A DNA stretch of 64,000 bases from Enterobacter dykesii (GTDB lineage Bacteria > Pseudomonadota > Gammaproteobacteria > Enterobacterales > Enterobacteriaceae), in NCBI RefSeq assembly GCF_008364625.2, contig NZ_CP126604.1, forward strand, positions 3,472,001 through 3,536,000, given 5' to 3'. A model generated the notes under the pieces. It saw only the letters and a program-made list of their open reading frames with translations. It ran no database searches and was not told the origin of the DNA. Below are positions 8,844-16,804 of this stretch, piece by piece. Within the stretch, counting starts at the first letter, position 1. Each line of letters begins with the position of its first letter. The translations under genes and the position numbers were made by a program.

Positions 8844-9935
8844 TTATTCAAAACTATCAGCTTTACCTTTCTTCATCAGGGCATCGGATGCGGCGACAAC
8901 TTCTTCTTTCAACTTCTCATGCCACAACCAGAGCACGGAGCTATATAGCAGACGTTGATCGTCAGGTGAAACTGAAATTATCGCCTGAGTGGCCTGTATT
9001 AAAGACAAGCTGGTGCACTGAATCGGCTCTAACAGCCCTTCATTAGATGGTCCGCATAGCAAGAGATCTTTATTTGAAAGCGATGTACCGAGCTTGAAAC
9101 CAATGCTGTCAATTCCTGCATGAATATATTGGTTGGAAAAGCCGTAGTGCGGCCGTAAAAAGTCCAGCTCGACAAATTCCTCAATATCACTAAAGCGAAC
9201 CTTAGTTCTGGCACTGGGTTCTTTTCCTAAAGCTTTTGCGGCCCAACCTAATTCATTGCCGAAACCCGCTTCATACTTACCAACGATGTCATTTCTCTCG
9301 AGATCAAACCGACTTAAATCTTGTGGGGAGAAAGAACTAAAACCCAACTCTTCACTATATTTATTATAGCGATTAGCAGCTTTTCGCCTCTGTATGCTCT
9401 GAAAATCCGTGAATCTTTTCGCCAGGTCTTCGTCGCCTTCTGCGATAAATATCAATATGGCCGTGGTTTCATGGAGCGTTCTCCAACGGGCCATTGCACC
9501 GTCTGCAAAGCCACCCTTTAGAAGATGAGATATCTCGCAGGAAACCTGGACAGCACGTGCGTGCAGTCGGGTGGTTATGTTCAGTTTTGCGGACCTTTCT
9601 CCAGAACCGGTGCGATACTCACTGTTTACCTCATTACCGATTTCAGTACAGCCATAAATTAATGCATCCAGCCGCTTTAAAGGGAACTCCCATGTTGTAA
9701 ATAGTCTTCCTCTAAATGCATCTAAATCTTCGTAATGGTCCTTTAATACCTCCCCTTTAGCCTCATCCAAATACTCGAACATTTTCAACGCAACCAAATG
9801 CTCTATGTCTTCAGAATGAGTATCTAACCACTCAGCAATCTCTGCGGGAGACATATTGCCGCTACCAGCCACATCCTGTATCTGAGAAAGTACTTTTTTG
9901 TTTAACAAGTTCAGTTCCTTAGAGAGGGTCAGCAC
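8844..9935 (-). CDS. DUF5677-type protein following gajB
   Basis: The 363-aa product looks like the DUF5677 family. It has a long helical domain with ARWRTLHE at about 149-156 and a late conserved NQYIHAG at about 268-274, spaced like the paired Arg/His signatures of that family. It lies 34 bp downstream of gajB on the same strand, so it is probably read from the Gabija transcript. The assumed start is GTG at 9935, but the ribosome binding site there is poor; ATG at 9854 is an alternative. A 9-bp inverted repeat sits in the gap just before the start. The codon use is more AT-rich than gajAB, which suggests a separate origin. Its function is unknown; families of this shape are often found beside conflict systems. 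Confidence 0.65.
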   Translation of the reverse strand: MLTLSKELNLLNKKVLSQIQDVAGSGNMSPAEIAEWLDTHSEDIEHLVALKMFEYLDEAKGEVLKDHYEDLDAFRGRLFTTWEFPLKRLDALIYGCTEIGNEVNSEYRTGSGERSAKLNITTRLHARAVQVSCEISHLLKGGFADGAMARWRTLHETTAILIFIAEGDEDLAKRFTDFQSIQRRKAANRYNKYSEELGFSSFSPQDLSRFDLERNDIVGKYEAGFGNELGWAAKALGKEPSARTKVRFSDIEEFVELDFLRPHYGFSNQYIHAGIDSIGFKLGTSLSNKDLLLCGPSNEGLLEPIQCTSLSLIQATQAIISVSPDDQRLLYSSVLWLWHEKLKEEVVAASDALMKKGKADSFE

Positions 9936-9938
9936 TCC

Positions 9939-9968
9939 GTCGACGTAGTAAGGGGGCTTTACGTCGAC
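9939..9968 (-). other. perfect 9-bp inverted repeat between gajB and the DUF5677 gene
   Basis: GTCGACGTA at 9939-9947 pairs with TACGTCGAC at 9960-9968 around a 12-nt loop. On the transcript it forms a hairpin that starts just after the gajB stop and ends next to the downstream start codon. There is no U tract, so it is more likely an RNA-processing or translation-control hairpin, or a junction scar, than a terminator. Confidence 0.55.
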
Positions 9969-9969
9969 A

Positions 9970-11388
9970 CTAGCGGGGCATCAACACGGGAGTAAACGAG
10001 CAGACAACCAGCTTCTTCGATCCGCGAGTGAAGGCTACGTAGAGATGTCGGGCATCCATCTCCTCAGGGGCGGTTATAACGGCCACTTCCGCCTCTAGTC
10101 CCTTCAGCAACAGAGTACTACCAATGGCACGTTGCGCAAGGGGGCGACTCTCGTGTCGGTTTCTTTCGCGCTCGCGCACCGTGGCCTCGGCAAAGCTGCA
10201 ACTCCCCTCCGCAGCTGTTTGCATCGCGCGCAGACAGCAATACAACACATCCGGACGATAGACTCGGGCATTGTTTTGCCTGGTCAATGCGCGTAGTGCC
10301 TCGATGGCCAAGGGAAAACTTGGGGCATTAGTGAACGCGAGCAGTGCGGCTTCTGCCTCAGTCGCTGGATTGTGTGCAGTCCCCCTGCGTAAGCTCTCCA
10401 GTCGGCGTTGCAAGACAGCTACTCCGACCTGCGTCATAACCTCCGCGGCAAACTCCACTAAACAAATCAGTGCGTCGGCAGACTGCAGGTTGAATGTCGT
10501 TCCAAACAACGTGAGGTCGGCGAGGTCGACAGGCTCTACTGCAGTAGCTCCCGGTGTCTGACTGGCCATTTGCCGGCGGCCACGAGGGTTACGACTATCG
10601 CCTATCACCAGAACGTCTCCTTCCCGCGTAACAGCCTGTGTTAACGCAGCGGTGAGCCGCTGCTGAATGGCAGTAGCCGGTTGCAACTCGACCCAGACAA
10701 CTTCCGGCGGGGTTTGGCGTAAATCAATGCCACCTCCTGCCAGGAGTATTCGCCGACACTCCAGAAGCCATTGGCCAAATTCGGGCTTGCCTGCGTTAGT
10801 CCAGCGCCAGGGCTGGTTAAGCTCGCCGATAGCAGGAAAATGCGGAAGCACGTGGGTATTCCAGTCCACCAGCTGATTACCGCGAAAGCCGAAGATAGCC
10901 TGCATCGGGTCGCCAAGAACACATGTGGGAAGTACCACGGAAAGTGCTGTAACCAGATCGTGTTGCACTAAATTGCAGTCCTGGTACTCATCGACAATCA
11001 GATGGGCATAGCTTGCTGCGAGGACCTCATTGAGGTGCCCACTTTGGAGTAAATGCCTAGCAGCCATGCGTATTGCTGGGTAGTCGGCTCCGGGATTCTG
11101 GAGCAGGAGGACTGCAGAGGCAACAGCACTTCGTTGCGGAAACATAGCCACTAGCCGCATGGAAAAACCATCAATTGTGGCAATGTGGTAAGCCGAAGCA
11201 GCAACTCCGGCTTTTTGCATGCGCAGACGCAGCGTTGTGACACCCGCGTTGGTATGGGTTAGGATGAGTACTGGCGTTGTTCCGGTATGCCGGGTCAGCG
11301 CATCGGCGATAAGTTGTGTCTTGCCACACCCCGCAGGGGCAGTGATCGCGCCGCGGCGAAAAGCAAATAAATCGTACTCAGACGGCAT
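9970..11388 (-). CDS. gajB: Gabija protein GajB, UvrD/PcrA-like helicase
   Basis: The protein is 472 aa from the ATG at 11388, chosen because AGGTGG sits 3 nt further upstream; an earlier in-frame start adds eight residues. It has a UvrD-family P-loop (TAPAGCGKTQ, about residues 16-25), a Walker B HLIVDEYQD near 137-145, a GDPMQAIFGFRG block typical of superfamily 1A helicases, and a C-terminal motif VI (LYVAFTRGSKKLVV). It is short for a processive UvrD helicase but normal for GajB. GajB senses nucleotide depletion or DNA ends and works with GajA. Its start overlaps the gajA stop by 11 bp, so translation is coupled. Confidence 0.85.
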   Translation of the reverse strand: MPSEYDLFAFRRGAITAPAGCGKTQLIADALTRHTGTTPVLILTHTNAGVTTLRLRMQKAGVAASAYHIATIDGFSMRLVAMFPQRSAVASAVLLLQNPGADYPAIRMAARHLLQSGHLNEVLAASYAHLIVDEYQDCNLVQHDLVTALSVVLPTCVLGDPMQAIFGFRGNQLVDWNTHVLPHFPAIGELNQPWRWTNAGKPEFGQWLLECRRILLAGGGIDLRQTPPEVVWVELQPATAIQQRLTAALTQAVTREGDVLVIGDSRNPRGRRQMASQTPGATAVEPVDLADLTLFGTTFNLQSADALICLVEFAAEVMTQVGVAVLQRRLESLRRGTAHNPATEAEAALLAFTNAPSFPLAIEALRALTRQNNARVYRPDVLYCCLRAMQTAAEGSCSFAEATVRERERNRHESRPLAQRAIGSTLLLKGLEAEVAVITAPEEMDARHLYVAFTRGSKKLVVCSFTPVLMPR

Positions 11389-13114
11389 GAGCCCACCTGT
11401 AAAGCCGATCAATAAGTGCGTAAAACACAGCGTCTGTCGCTGGCATGTGCGGCCCCAGAATATCGCGTGCTATATCTTCATATTTGGTGACTGATTTAAA
11501 CCAGCCGTTTCGACGATTACGTGCGGCCATCCCCAGCAACTGCCGCGTCTCAATAGGATACGGAATGCCGATCAATTCTCGCTGTTGCCGAATGTGGGCG
11601 AGTGTCAGTTGACCGTTCGACTGTGCCTGAATATGCGCAGCCACCAGCTCTTCGTCCATAAGATCGATTGCCCGTTGAAGTAGGGCATCGACGCCGATAT
11701 CCGGCAGGCTCAGAAACAGCTCGTCCTCCAGAGCACGTCCGTTTCGCCAGGTGATGTACTCTCCACCTGCATCCATGTATGCCTGTACTGTCGCCGCAGT
11801 GGGCGGCTTATCCGCATCAACCATGACCAGTACCCGGTAGCCAAGCCGACGCAATGCGAGCCCACGAACAAAACACCGGTCCGGCTCCCCGCCGCCTACA
11901 TTCACATATGCAGTTCCTGCGGCCAGCATTGATTGTCCGTTTATATTCGTCCAGAAATGGTCCAGGCCACGGATTAGGCCGACTTCACTGGCACCCTCGC
12001 AGACTATGACGCTACGAGCGAGAAAAGCTTCTGGATCAGCCCTAACGGTGCTTTGAATATCATCAGCGACACCTACCTGGAGAACTCGATGTGCGCCATC
12101 CGGAGACTTGCGTACCACGAAGAGCTGATTGCCGTTAAGTTCGCGGACAGCAACCGGGGAGTGGGTGGACAGGAATACCTGAAGGGGAGGAGGATTTTCC
12201 TTCGCACCAAGGGAATTCAACAATCGGGTAAGGCGATGCGGCTCCAACCCATACTCAACTTCATCGACCAGAACGATAGACGCCTGCTGCGCTGCCACAC
12301 GCTGCATACCTGCGACCAGTAGACGGGATGAGCCTGTTCCCAGTGAGCGCAAGGGCACCCCTGTAGCATCGTGTAGCGCAATGGCTCCGTCTCCGATCGA
12401 TACGGCGTGCGCGTCCAGCAATGCCTGGGTTCCACCACCTAAAGGAACGCCAAGTTCATTGGCTTTCTGGGTCACAATTTGCAGTGTTGCTGCCAGCTGT
12501 ACACCAGCCTGATCTCCGAAACCATTCCGGGCCTGGCGTGCCGCATTGGCCAATTCAGCACCAAGATTTGGCCGCTCTGCTGTCAGGCGATTGAGCACCG
12601 AACCGCGTGTCCATGACAGGTTGGAACTAGCATAAGCCCCGAGCCGGGCTGGGGCTAACAGCAACCGATCTTTCCAGGCAATATTGCGCTCCAACCCTTG
12701 TGCCTGAGCGCGCTGTGATACCAACGACCAGACAGGCTCCAACTCGCTATCCACTGTCAAACGTAAGCAAAGAACCGTTTCCAGCCCTTGTTCAGGTTCT
12801 TCGGTGACCAACCCGTTTGCGCGGTTGAAGGCCTGTAAATAATTTCCGTACGAATCTAAGCGCATCAGTGCATCGGGCAACGAGCCAAGCGTCACTGTGA
12901 TGCTGATGGGTTGGGTGACATCCAGCCCATAAAAATCAGTATCGGCGAAACTGATATTGCGGCGGGCACCAAGGCAAAAGTCAATCGCATCGATAATAGT
13001 GCTCTTGCCGCTGTCTCCAGGGCCAATCAGGCAGTTGAGGCCTGGTGAAGGTTGCCAGTTCAGTAAGCGGATAGTTCGGAAATTCTGGATCTCGACTTTG
13101 CAAATTCTGACCAA
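11378..13114 (-). CDS. gajA: Gabija protein GajA, OLD-family ATPase-TOPRIM endonuclease
   Basis: The 578-aa protein combines an ABC/SMC-like ATPase with a TOPRIM nuclease. It has Walker A GPGDSGKS at 31-38, an ABC-signature-like LGTGSSRLL near 258-266, Walker B IVLVDEVEYGLEP with D284/E285, and an STHSP switch near 316-320. The TOPRIM domain has E373 (VIVCEGASE) and the DxD pair D433/D435 (VMVDADK). This is the usual GajA plan and length. The gene starts at TTG (13114), with AAGGAG at ideal spacing. GajA and GajB form the Gabija anti-phage complex that nicks phage DNA when ATP is depleted. GC content looks higher than in the flanking island genes, so the gajAB pair may have been acquired as a unit. 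Confidence 0.9.
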   Translation of the reverse strand: MVRICKVEIQNFRTIRLLNWQPSPGLNCLIGPGDSGKSTIIDAIDFCLGARRNISFADTDFYGLDVTQPISITVTLGSLPDALMRLDSYGNYLQAFNRANGLVTEEPEQGLETVLCLRLTVDSELEPVWSLVSQRAQAQGLERNIAWKDRLLLAPARLGAYASSNLSWTRGSVLNRLTAERPNLGAELANAARQARNGFGDQAGVQLAATLQIVTQKANELGVPLGGGTQALLDAHAVSIGDGAIALHDATGVPLRSLGTGSSRLLVAGMQRVAAQQASIVLVDEVEYGLEPHRLTRLLNSLGAKENPPPLQVFLSTHSPVAVRELNGNQLFVVRKSPDGAHRVLQVGVADDIQSTVRADPEAFLARSVIVCEGASEVGLIRGLDHFWTNINGQSMLAAGTAYVNVGGGEPDRCFVRGLALRRLGYRVLVMVDADKPPTAATVQAYMDAGGEYITWRNGRALEDELFLSLPDIGVDALLQRAIDLMDEELVAAHIQAQSNGQLTLAHIRQQRELIGIPYPIETRQLLGMAARNRRNGWFKSVTKYEDIARDILGPHMPATDAVFYALIDRLYRWAHAV

Positions 13115-13475
13115 GGACCTGCTCCTTAATTATTATTTTCTCACCTGCAGCGTGATCTCAAAAGACAGCCACGAAGAGGAGATGCCGCGCCGAAATATTT
13201 TACACTCTCAACAAGCAAGGATCTAAATACCGACACCTAACCCCATGTTTATAATTGATTTTACCACACCCAAACTGGAGACATATGCGGGGAACACGTT
13301 GTCAGTCTTTTGCTCGTTAAATATACCAATATTATCCACAGTGCATTATTCATTTCACGGTTAAATGATTGTTTCTGATCAACTGTGATGTAAGCTAACT
13401 GTGGTAGCTGTGCTGGAATTTTTTCACAACCCTGCATGGTATAGTCCTCGCAGAATTCAATTTTGGAGTCAAGGA
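13115..13475. other. divergent intergenic region between gajA and the PRTase-TOPRIM gene
   Basis: This 361-bp gap carries the gajA start region on the minus strand and the promoter of the gene at 13476. A TATAGT hexamer at 13440-13445 is a possible -10 element for the rightward gene and would place transcription start inside the longer open frame that begins at 13401. That supports the ATG at 13476 as the real start. No RNA gene or reverse transcriptase is present. Confidence 0.45.
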
Positions 13476-14948
13476 ATGATCAATTCGTTGCCGTCTTCCA
13501 TAGCCACTGAGATCGCACGAGTCGAGCGTGCGGTGAGTGGTTGGCCTGTGCCCATCGCCATCGACCACGTCATTCGCTGGGTACTGCAATTTGACCGAGA
13601 TGATTATGGCTTGGCCATCCGCATTCTCGAAAACATTGATGTGTTGGCGCAACGAGATGTCCGAGCCGCATTTCAGGTTGCTCAGGCAAAGTTAGAACGG
13701 GCTGCTATCGAAAAAGGCACTCCGATCAAAAAAACGAACACGCTTTATGCAGGCGTCGGCCAAGCATCAAAAAGTGGTGCCGTAATGGCATACCACTACA
13801 GATTAGCATCTCAGATTTCTGAGGCTGATTTCTTCACACAGGATGAAGAAGATGACATTGATTTCAGTAAAATTGATAACATCGTTTTATTGGATGATGT
13901 CATTGGCACTGGACAGTCGGTAGCAACTGACATTGCGCATGTAATCGAGGAAATACATAGTCTATCCCGGTCACGAAACGTCTACGTGCTAACGGTCGCC
14001 GGTTATGTAGAAGGGATTTCTAGAGTGGTCGAGGAAACGGGGGCTTCAGTCATTTCAGCCCTTGAATATTCAGTAAAAGACACTGTCACCGATCTTGATA
14101 GCGCGTTTTACACGGGACTTCCCATGTCTGAACGTACCAGAACTTTGGATCGCATCAAGCGCTACTGTCGAATTGCTGCGCACTCTGACTTAGGCTACGG
14201 CAATATTGGCGGCATGCTGGTGTTTGATCACAACACACCAAATACTTCTTTGCCTGTTATTTGGGCTAGAGGCAATGGTTGGATGCCGCTTTTCGCGCGC
14301 GCTGGCCGAGTCCAAGGTACAGCAAAGGTTCTAAAGGAAGCTAAGGCTGAACGTGAGGCAGAATCGGCGCTAGAGTCTCATGTAGCGGAGCATCCGCCTA
14401 AGAAAAAGGCAATGGACCTCACTCTTTTTGTTGAAGGAAAATCCGACGAACGCTTCGTAGACGTAATGCGTGGAAGTTTTGGTCTCGTCGAACGTTTAGG
14501 AGTTTCAGATGTGAGTGCCGTAGCGTTGGGCGGGCTTGCTCAATCTGTACGCCTTTTCGAACTTCTTCGCGATTCACGTAAATACGCGGTATTCGTCCTA
14601 GACGGCGACTCACATTCAAAGCGTTTGGCGAATCGGATCGAACTAAGCAGTACTACTCAAGTCATGTACCTCGAACCGTCTTTCATCGCGATTCTTGATT
14701 TAGACAAGATTTATGCTGATGCAGAGAGATTTCCCGGTCTCCCGGAGCCAAGTCGAAATCCAAACGATGAGAAATGGTTATTTGAAGTTGAGCGAGCGGT
14801 CCTCAAAAAAGGGTCACTTACGGCATCAGGTGAGCGTTTTGCCCAAATCGTGGAGGAGTATCTGCATCCAGAAAAGTACGACACCTTCATCCAAAATTTA
14901 GCTAAGCATGTGGATCAACTTCTCTCACCAAGTGACACTTCATCCTAG
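13476..14948 (+). CDS. phosphoribosyltransferase-like (PRTase-CE type) and TOPRIM fusion protein
   Basis: The product is 490 aa from the ATG at 13476, chosen for the GGAG seven bases upstream. The first part looks like the PRTase-CE family of conflict-system phosphoribosyltransferases. It has a PRPP-loop-like strand NIVLLDDVIGTGQS (Asp-Asp at about 140-141) and a later HNTPNTSLPVIWARG motif near 252-266 that this family shares. The second part (about 312-490) is a TOPRIM domain, with LTLFVEGKSDERF (Glu at about 320), VFVLDGDSHS (Asp 376, Asp 378) and a following Glu-rich region. A charged linker (AKAEREAESALES) joins them. It stands alone, divergent from gajA. I infer a nucleotide-modifying or sensing domain coupled to a DNA or RNA nuclease, a probable stand-alone defence gene. 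I know no named system with exactly this architecture. Confidence 0.7.
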   Translation: MINSLPSSIATEIARVERAVSGWPVPIAIDHVIRWVLQFDRDDYGLAIRILENIDVLAQRDVRAAFQVAQAKLERAAIEKGTPIKKTNTLYAGVGQASKSGAVMAYHYRLASQISEADFFTQDEEDDIDFSKIDNIVLLDDVIGTGQSVATDIAHVIEEIHSLSRSRNVYVLTVAGYVEGISRVVEETGASVISALEYSVKDTVTDLDSAFYTGLPMSERTRTLDRIKRYCRIAAHSDLGYGNIGGMLVFDHNTPNTSLPVIWARGNGWMPLFARAGRVQGTAKVLKEAKAEREAESALESHVAEHPPKKKAMDLTLFVEGKSDERFVDVMRGSFGLVERLGVSDVSAVALGGLAQSVRLFELLRDSRKYAVFVLDGDSHSKRLANRIELSSTTQVMYLEPSFIAILDLDKIYADAERFPGLPEPSRNPNDEKWLFEVERAVLKKGSLTASGERFAQIVEEYLHPEKYDTFIQNLAKHVDQLLSPSDTSS

Positions 14949-15439
14949 GCATTGAATAAAAGACTGGACGGGTATTGTGGCTTCCAAGTGAAGCCACCAA
15001 GCCTTGTGAATTGACCACTAACTGCGGTTTTGAAAAGCAGATAACGGTCAGGAACGATCCGAGATTGAAGACTGGCGAGGATTGGTGCATGTGCTCACCG
15101 GCGTCAGTCTTAAATAGTCAAATTTTACTGCCCATCAGCAAGCTGAATATCCAAAAATCATTAAAAGGAAGTAGCTACGAACCATGGTCCTGTTCAGTAA
15201 ACTAAATAATTGACTTGCAATAATCATTTAACAGCCCATAAAAGCGACTCTGATATAGCTCCATGCAATTACTGCTTTTGGCTCAGAGCAGCCTTTCAAC
15301 CCGACACCCTAAAATCGTTACAACCAAAGCCACTAGTTTTGACTAATGCTCAAAATAATTTCAGACAGATATTATCTCTGTGAATCACCCCTAAGCCTTC
15401 CTGGCTCGGGGGTTTTGTTTTTCTGTCTGAGGTTGTTTA
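14949..15439. other. 491-bp gap, no gene, leader of the YfjP-type GTPase at its right end
   Basis: There is no credible coding frame. The 62- and 76-codon frames here are unsupported by a ribosome binding site or any recognisable motif. The right 60 bp hold a terminator-like hairpin directly before the GTPase gene; the rest shows no structure I can name. Confidence 0.45.
15388..15422 (+). terminator. terminator or attenuator hairpin before the YfjP-type gene
   Basis: CCCC-TA-AGCC at 15388-15397 pairs with GGCT-C-GGGG at 15403-15412 around TTCCT, followed by TTTTGTTTTT. It sits only 18 nt before the start codon at 15440, so it may end upstream transcription or act as an attenuator in the GTPase leader. 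Confidence 0.6.
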
Positions 15440-16291
15440 ATGAAAAAATCAGAAGGTCTGCAAGCCATCGAAAAGCCGCTGGCATCGCTTCCCTATGCCA
15501 TTGGCAAACATATTCTTGACCATATTCAGAAACTCACTCACTACGAACCAGTCATCGGGATCATGGGCAAAACAGGTGCGGGAAAATCATCGCTCTGTAA
15601 TGCGCTTTTCCAGGGTGAAGTTACGCCCGTCAGTGATGTTGACGCCTGCACCCGTGACATACTGCGATTCCGACTGAGTAGAGGTGAACAGAGCCTGTTA
15701 CTGTTAGATCTGCCCGGTGTCGGTGAGAGTGAGCAACGGGATAAAGAATATGAATCTTTATATCGACGAATCCTCCCTAGGCTGGATTTAATCCTGTGGG
15801 TAATCAAATCCGATGATCGTGCTTTCTCCGTCGATGAACGCTTCTACAAGCGAGTGATGACTGACCACCAGCAGCGGACACTTTTTATCGTTAATCAGGC
15901 TGACAAAATAGAGCCCTGCCATGAGTGGTATGTCACCGGCAATGCACCATCACCGAACCAGTCGGTTAATATAGAGGCCAAGCTGGAGTCCATTCGCCAG
16001 CTATTTTCACCATACCATCCGGTGTGCGCTGTCTCAGCGAGAACAGAATGGAATCTGCCATCAATGGTAGAAACGATGATGCGTTGCCTGCCGGATCGTG
16101 CCACCAGCCCATTGGCGGCGCAACTGCATGGGAGGTTATGCAGTGAACCGGTAAAAAAGCAGGCTCGTGAGGGCTTTGGTAATGCGGTCGGAGAAGTATT
16201 TGATTCTGCGGAAGCGGCATCATTTGTACCCTCGCCACTAAAAGCGGTTATCGGAAGGACAAAACACAGTGAAAATCGGTCTGAACCTTAA
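15440..16291 (+). CDS. yfjP: YfjP/YeeP/YkfA-family GTPase, altered C terminus
   Basis: The 283-aa product matches the 50S-subunit-associated-type GTPases of CP4 islands. G1 is GIMGKTGAGKSS (about residues 39-50), G3 is LLDLPGVGES (about 93-102), and G4 is VNQADK (about 152-157). The protein follows the family closely up to SPLKAVI and then ends in GRTKHSENRSEP instead of the usual hydrophobic tail (a WDW-rich end). That points to a recombination junction near 16250. The next small gene starts inside the last 23 bp. The role is uncertain; related proteins are found upstream of cbeA-cbtA toxin-antitoxin loci. Confidence 0.85.
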   Translation: MKKSEGLQAIEKPLASLPYAIGKHILDHIQKLTHYEPVIGIMGKTGAGKSSLCNALFQGEVTPVSDVDACTRDILRFRLSRGEQSLLLLDLPGVGESEQRDKEYESLYRRILPRLDLILWVIKSDDRAFSVDERFYKRVMTDHQQRTLFIVNQADKIEPCHEWYVTGNAPSPNQSVNIEAKLESIRQLFSPYHPVCAVSARTEWNLPSMVETMMRCLPDRATSPLAAQLHGRLCSEPVKKQAREGFGNAVGEVFDSAEAASFVPSPLKAVIGRTKHSENRSEP

Positions 16292-16478
16292 CGCTGACAG
16301 CATCAATGTGCTGGCGCTGAACATGGGGAAAAGCGCGGTCGAAGTTGACGGTATCGAGCTCGCTGAGCTGATAGCTGCCGATAATGCTCAAGGGCTTACG
16401 CTGCGTATCGCGGAGGAACCCGGCGAGGTGATTGTCGAAACCAGCTCTCGCCTTCTCCTAAGTAGCCTTGTAAGATAA
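16269..16478 (+). CDS. small island protein (DUF5983-like?), 69 aa
   Basis: The protein has the pattern MKIGLNLNADSIN-ALNMG-VDGIELAELI, which I associate with small proteins encoded beside YfjP-type GTPases and CbtA/CbeA modules in enterobacterial islands (possibly DUF5983). The start is GTG at 16269, with AAGGA nine bases upstream, overlapping the end of the GTPase gene by 23 bp. The last residues (SSRLLLSSLVR) look like read-through into the neighbouring junction. No toxin gene follows; the next 100 bp lead straight into the ssrA-like end. Confidence 0.5.
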   Translation: MKIGLNLNADSINVLALNMGKSAVEVDGIELAELIAADNAQGLTLRIAEEPGEVIVETSSRLLLSSLVR

Positions 16479-16589
16479 GGCCAAGCGGACCGATAAAATG
16501 AAAATTAGTTTTAGGCACCTTCTTAGGCACTAAAGAATAATTGAATTGAATAATTAGCATTTTAATTCAGGTGGTTAGCGGACCAATTC

Positions 16590-16690
16590 AGACTCCGCCA
16601 GCCCACCAAAATTCTCCATCGGTGATTACCAGAGTCATCCGATGAAGTCCTGAAAGCCCGCACGGCGCAAGCCCTGCGGGCTTTTTTGTG
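16590..16690 (+). repeat. copy of ssrA 3' end (att site, right end of island A / left end of island B)
   Basis: The sequence TTCAGACTCCGCCAGCCCACCA followed by AAATTCTCCATCGGTGATTACC and the GCCCGCA...TGCGGGC terminator matches the 3' end of tmRNA and the DNA just after it in E. coli. Only the end is here, without the tmRNA body, so it is a duplicated target left by integration. P4-type integrases commonly use the ssrA 3' end. It marks the boundary between two tandem elements, since an integrase gene follows it. Confidence 0.75.
16656..16687 (+). terminator. ssrA-type rho-independent terminator (copy 1)
   Basis: GCCCGCA at 16656-16662 pairs with TGCGGGC at 16675-16681, followed by TTTTTT. 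It has the same stem as the native ssrA terminator and forms part of the duplicated att region. Confidence 0.85.
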
Positions 16691-16734
16691 CCTTTTATCG
16701 CTCCAGAACATCGGCTAAATCCGGTGAGTATTGT

Positions 16735-16780
16735 TATACGCTTTTAGGTATACATCCTGCCGTATACCTAAAAGCGTATA
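16735..16780. promoter_or_regulatory. perfect 19-bp inverted repeat upstream of int
   Basis: TATACGCTTTTAGGTATAC at 16735-16753 and its exact reverse complement at 16762-16780 flank an 8-bp spacer. It lies between the ssrA-like end and the integrase start at 16805. It could be an integrase arm or core-adjacent site, an operator for an excision regulator, or a hairpin in the int leader. There is no U tract, so it is not a terminator. Confidence 0.75.
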
Positions 16781-16804
16781 CCGATTCAAGAAGACGCGGC
16801 CACA

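Larger units (their letters stand above)
1..16690. mobile_element. accessory island A, right part (left end outside window)
   Basis: This stretch is AT-rich relative to the core genes further right and has mosaic composition. It holds an IS256-type remnant, an AlpA-type regulator, a YfjJ/YagK-type gene and a YfjP-type GTPase, all typical of CP4-57-like elements at ssrA, plus several defence genes. Its right edge is a copy of the ssrA 3' end with terminator at about 16590-16687. Its own integrase and the intact ssrA would be expected to the left of the window, which I infer and cannot see. Whether it is one element or several stacked ones is not resolvable here. Confidence 0.7.

Noticed and set aside
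13476..14948. Retron type with PRTase effector
   Set aside because: No reverse transcriptase gene and no msr-msd-like RNA region is present beside the PRTase-TOPRIM gene.
16590..16690. Intact tmRNA gene (ssrA)
   Set aside because: Only the 3' end and terminator are present; the tag reading frame and the 5' acceptor half are missing upstream.
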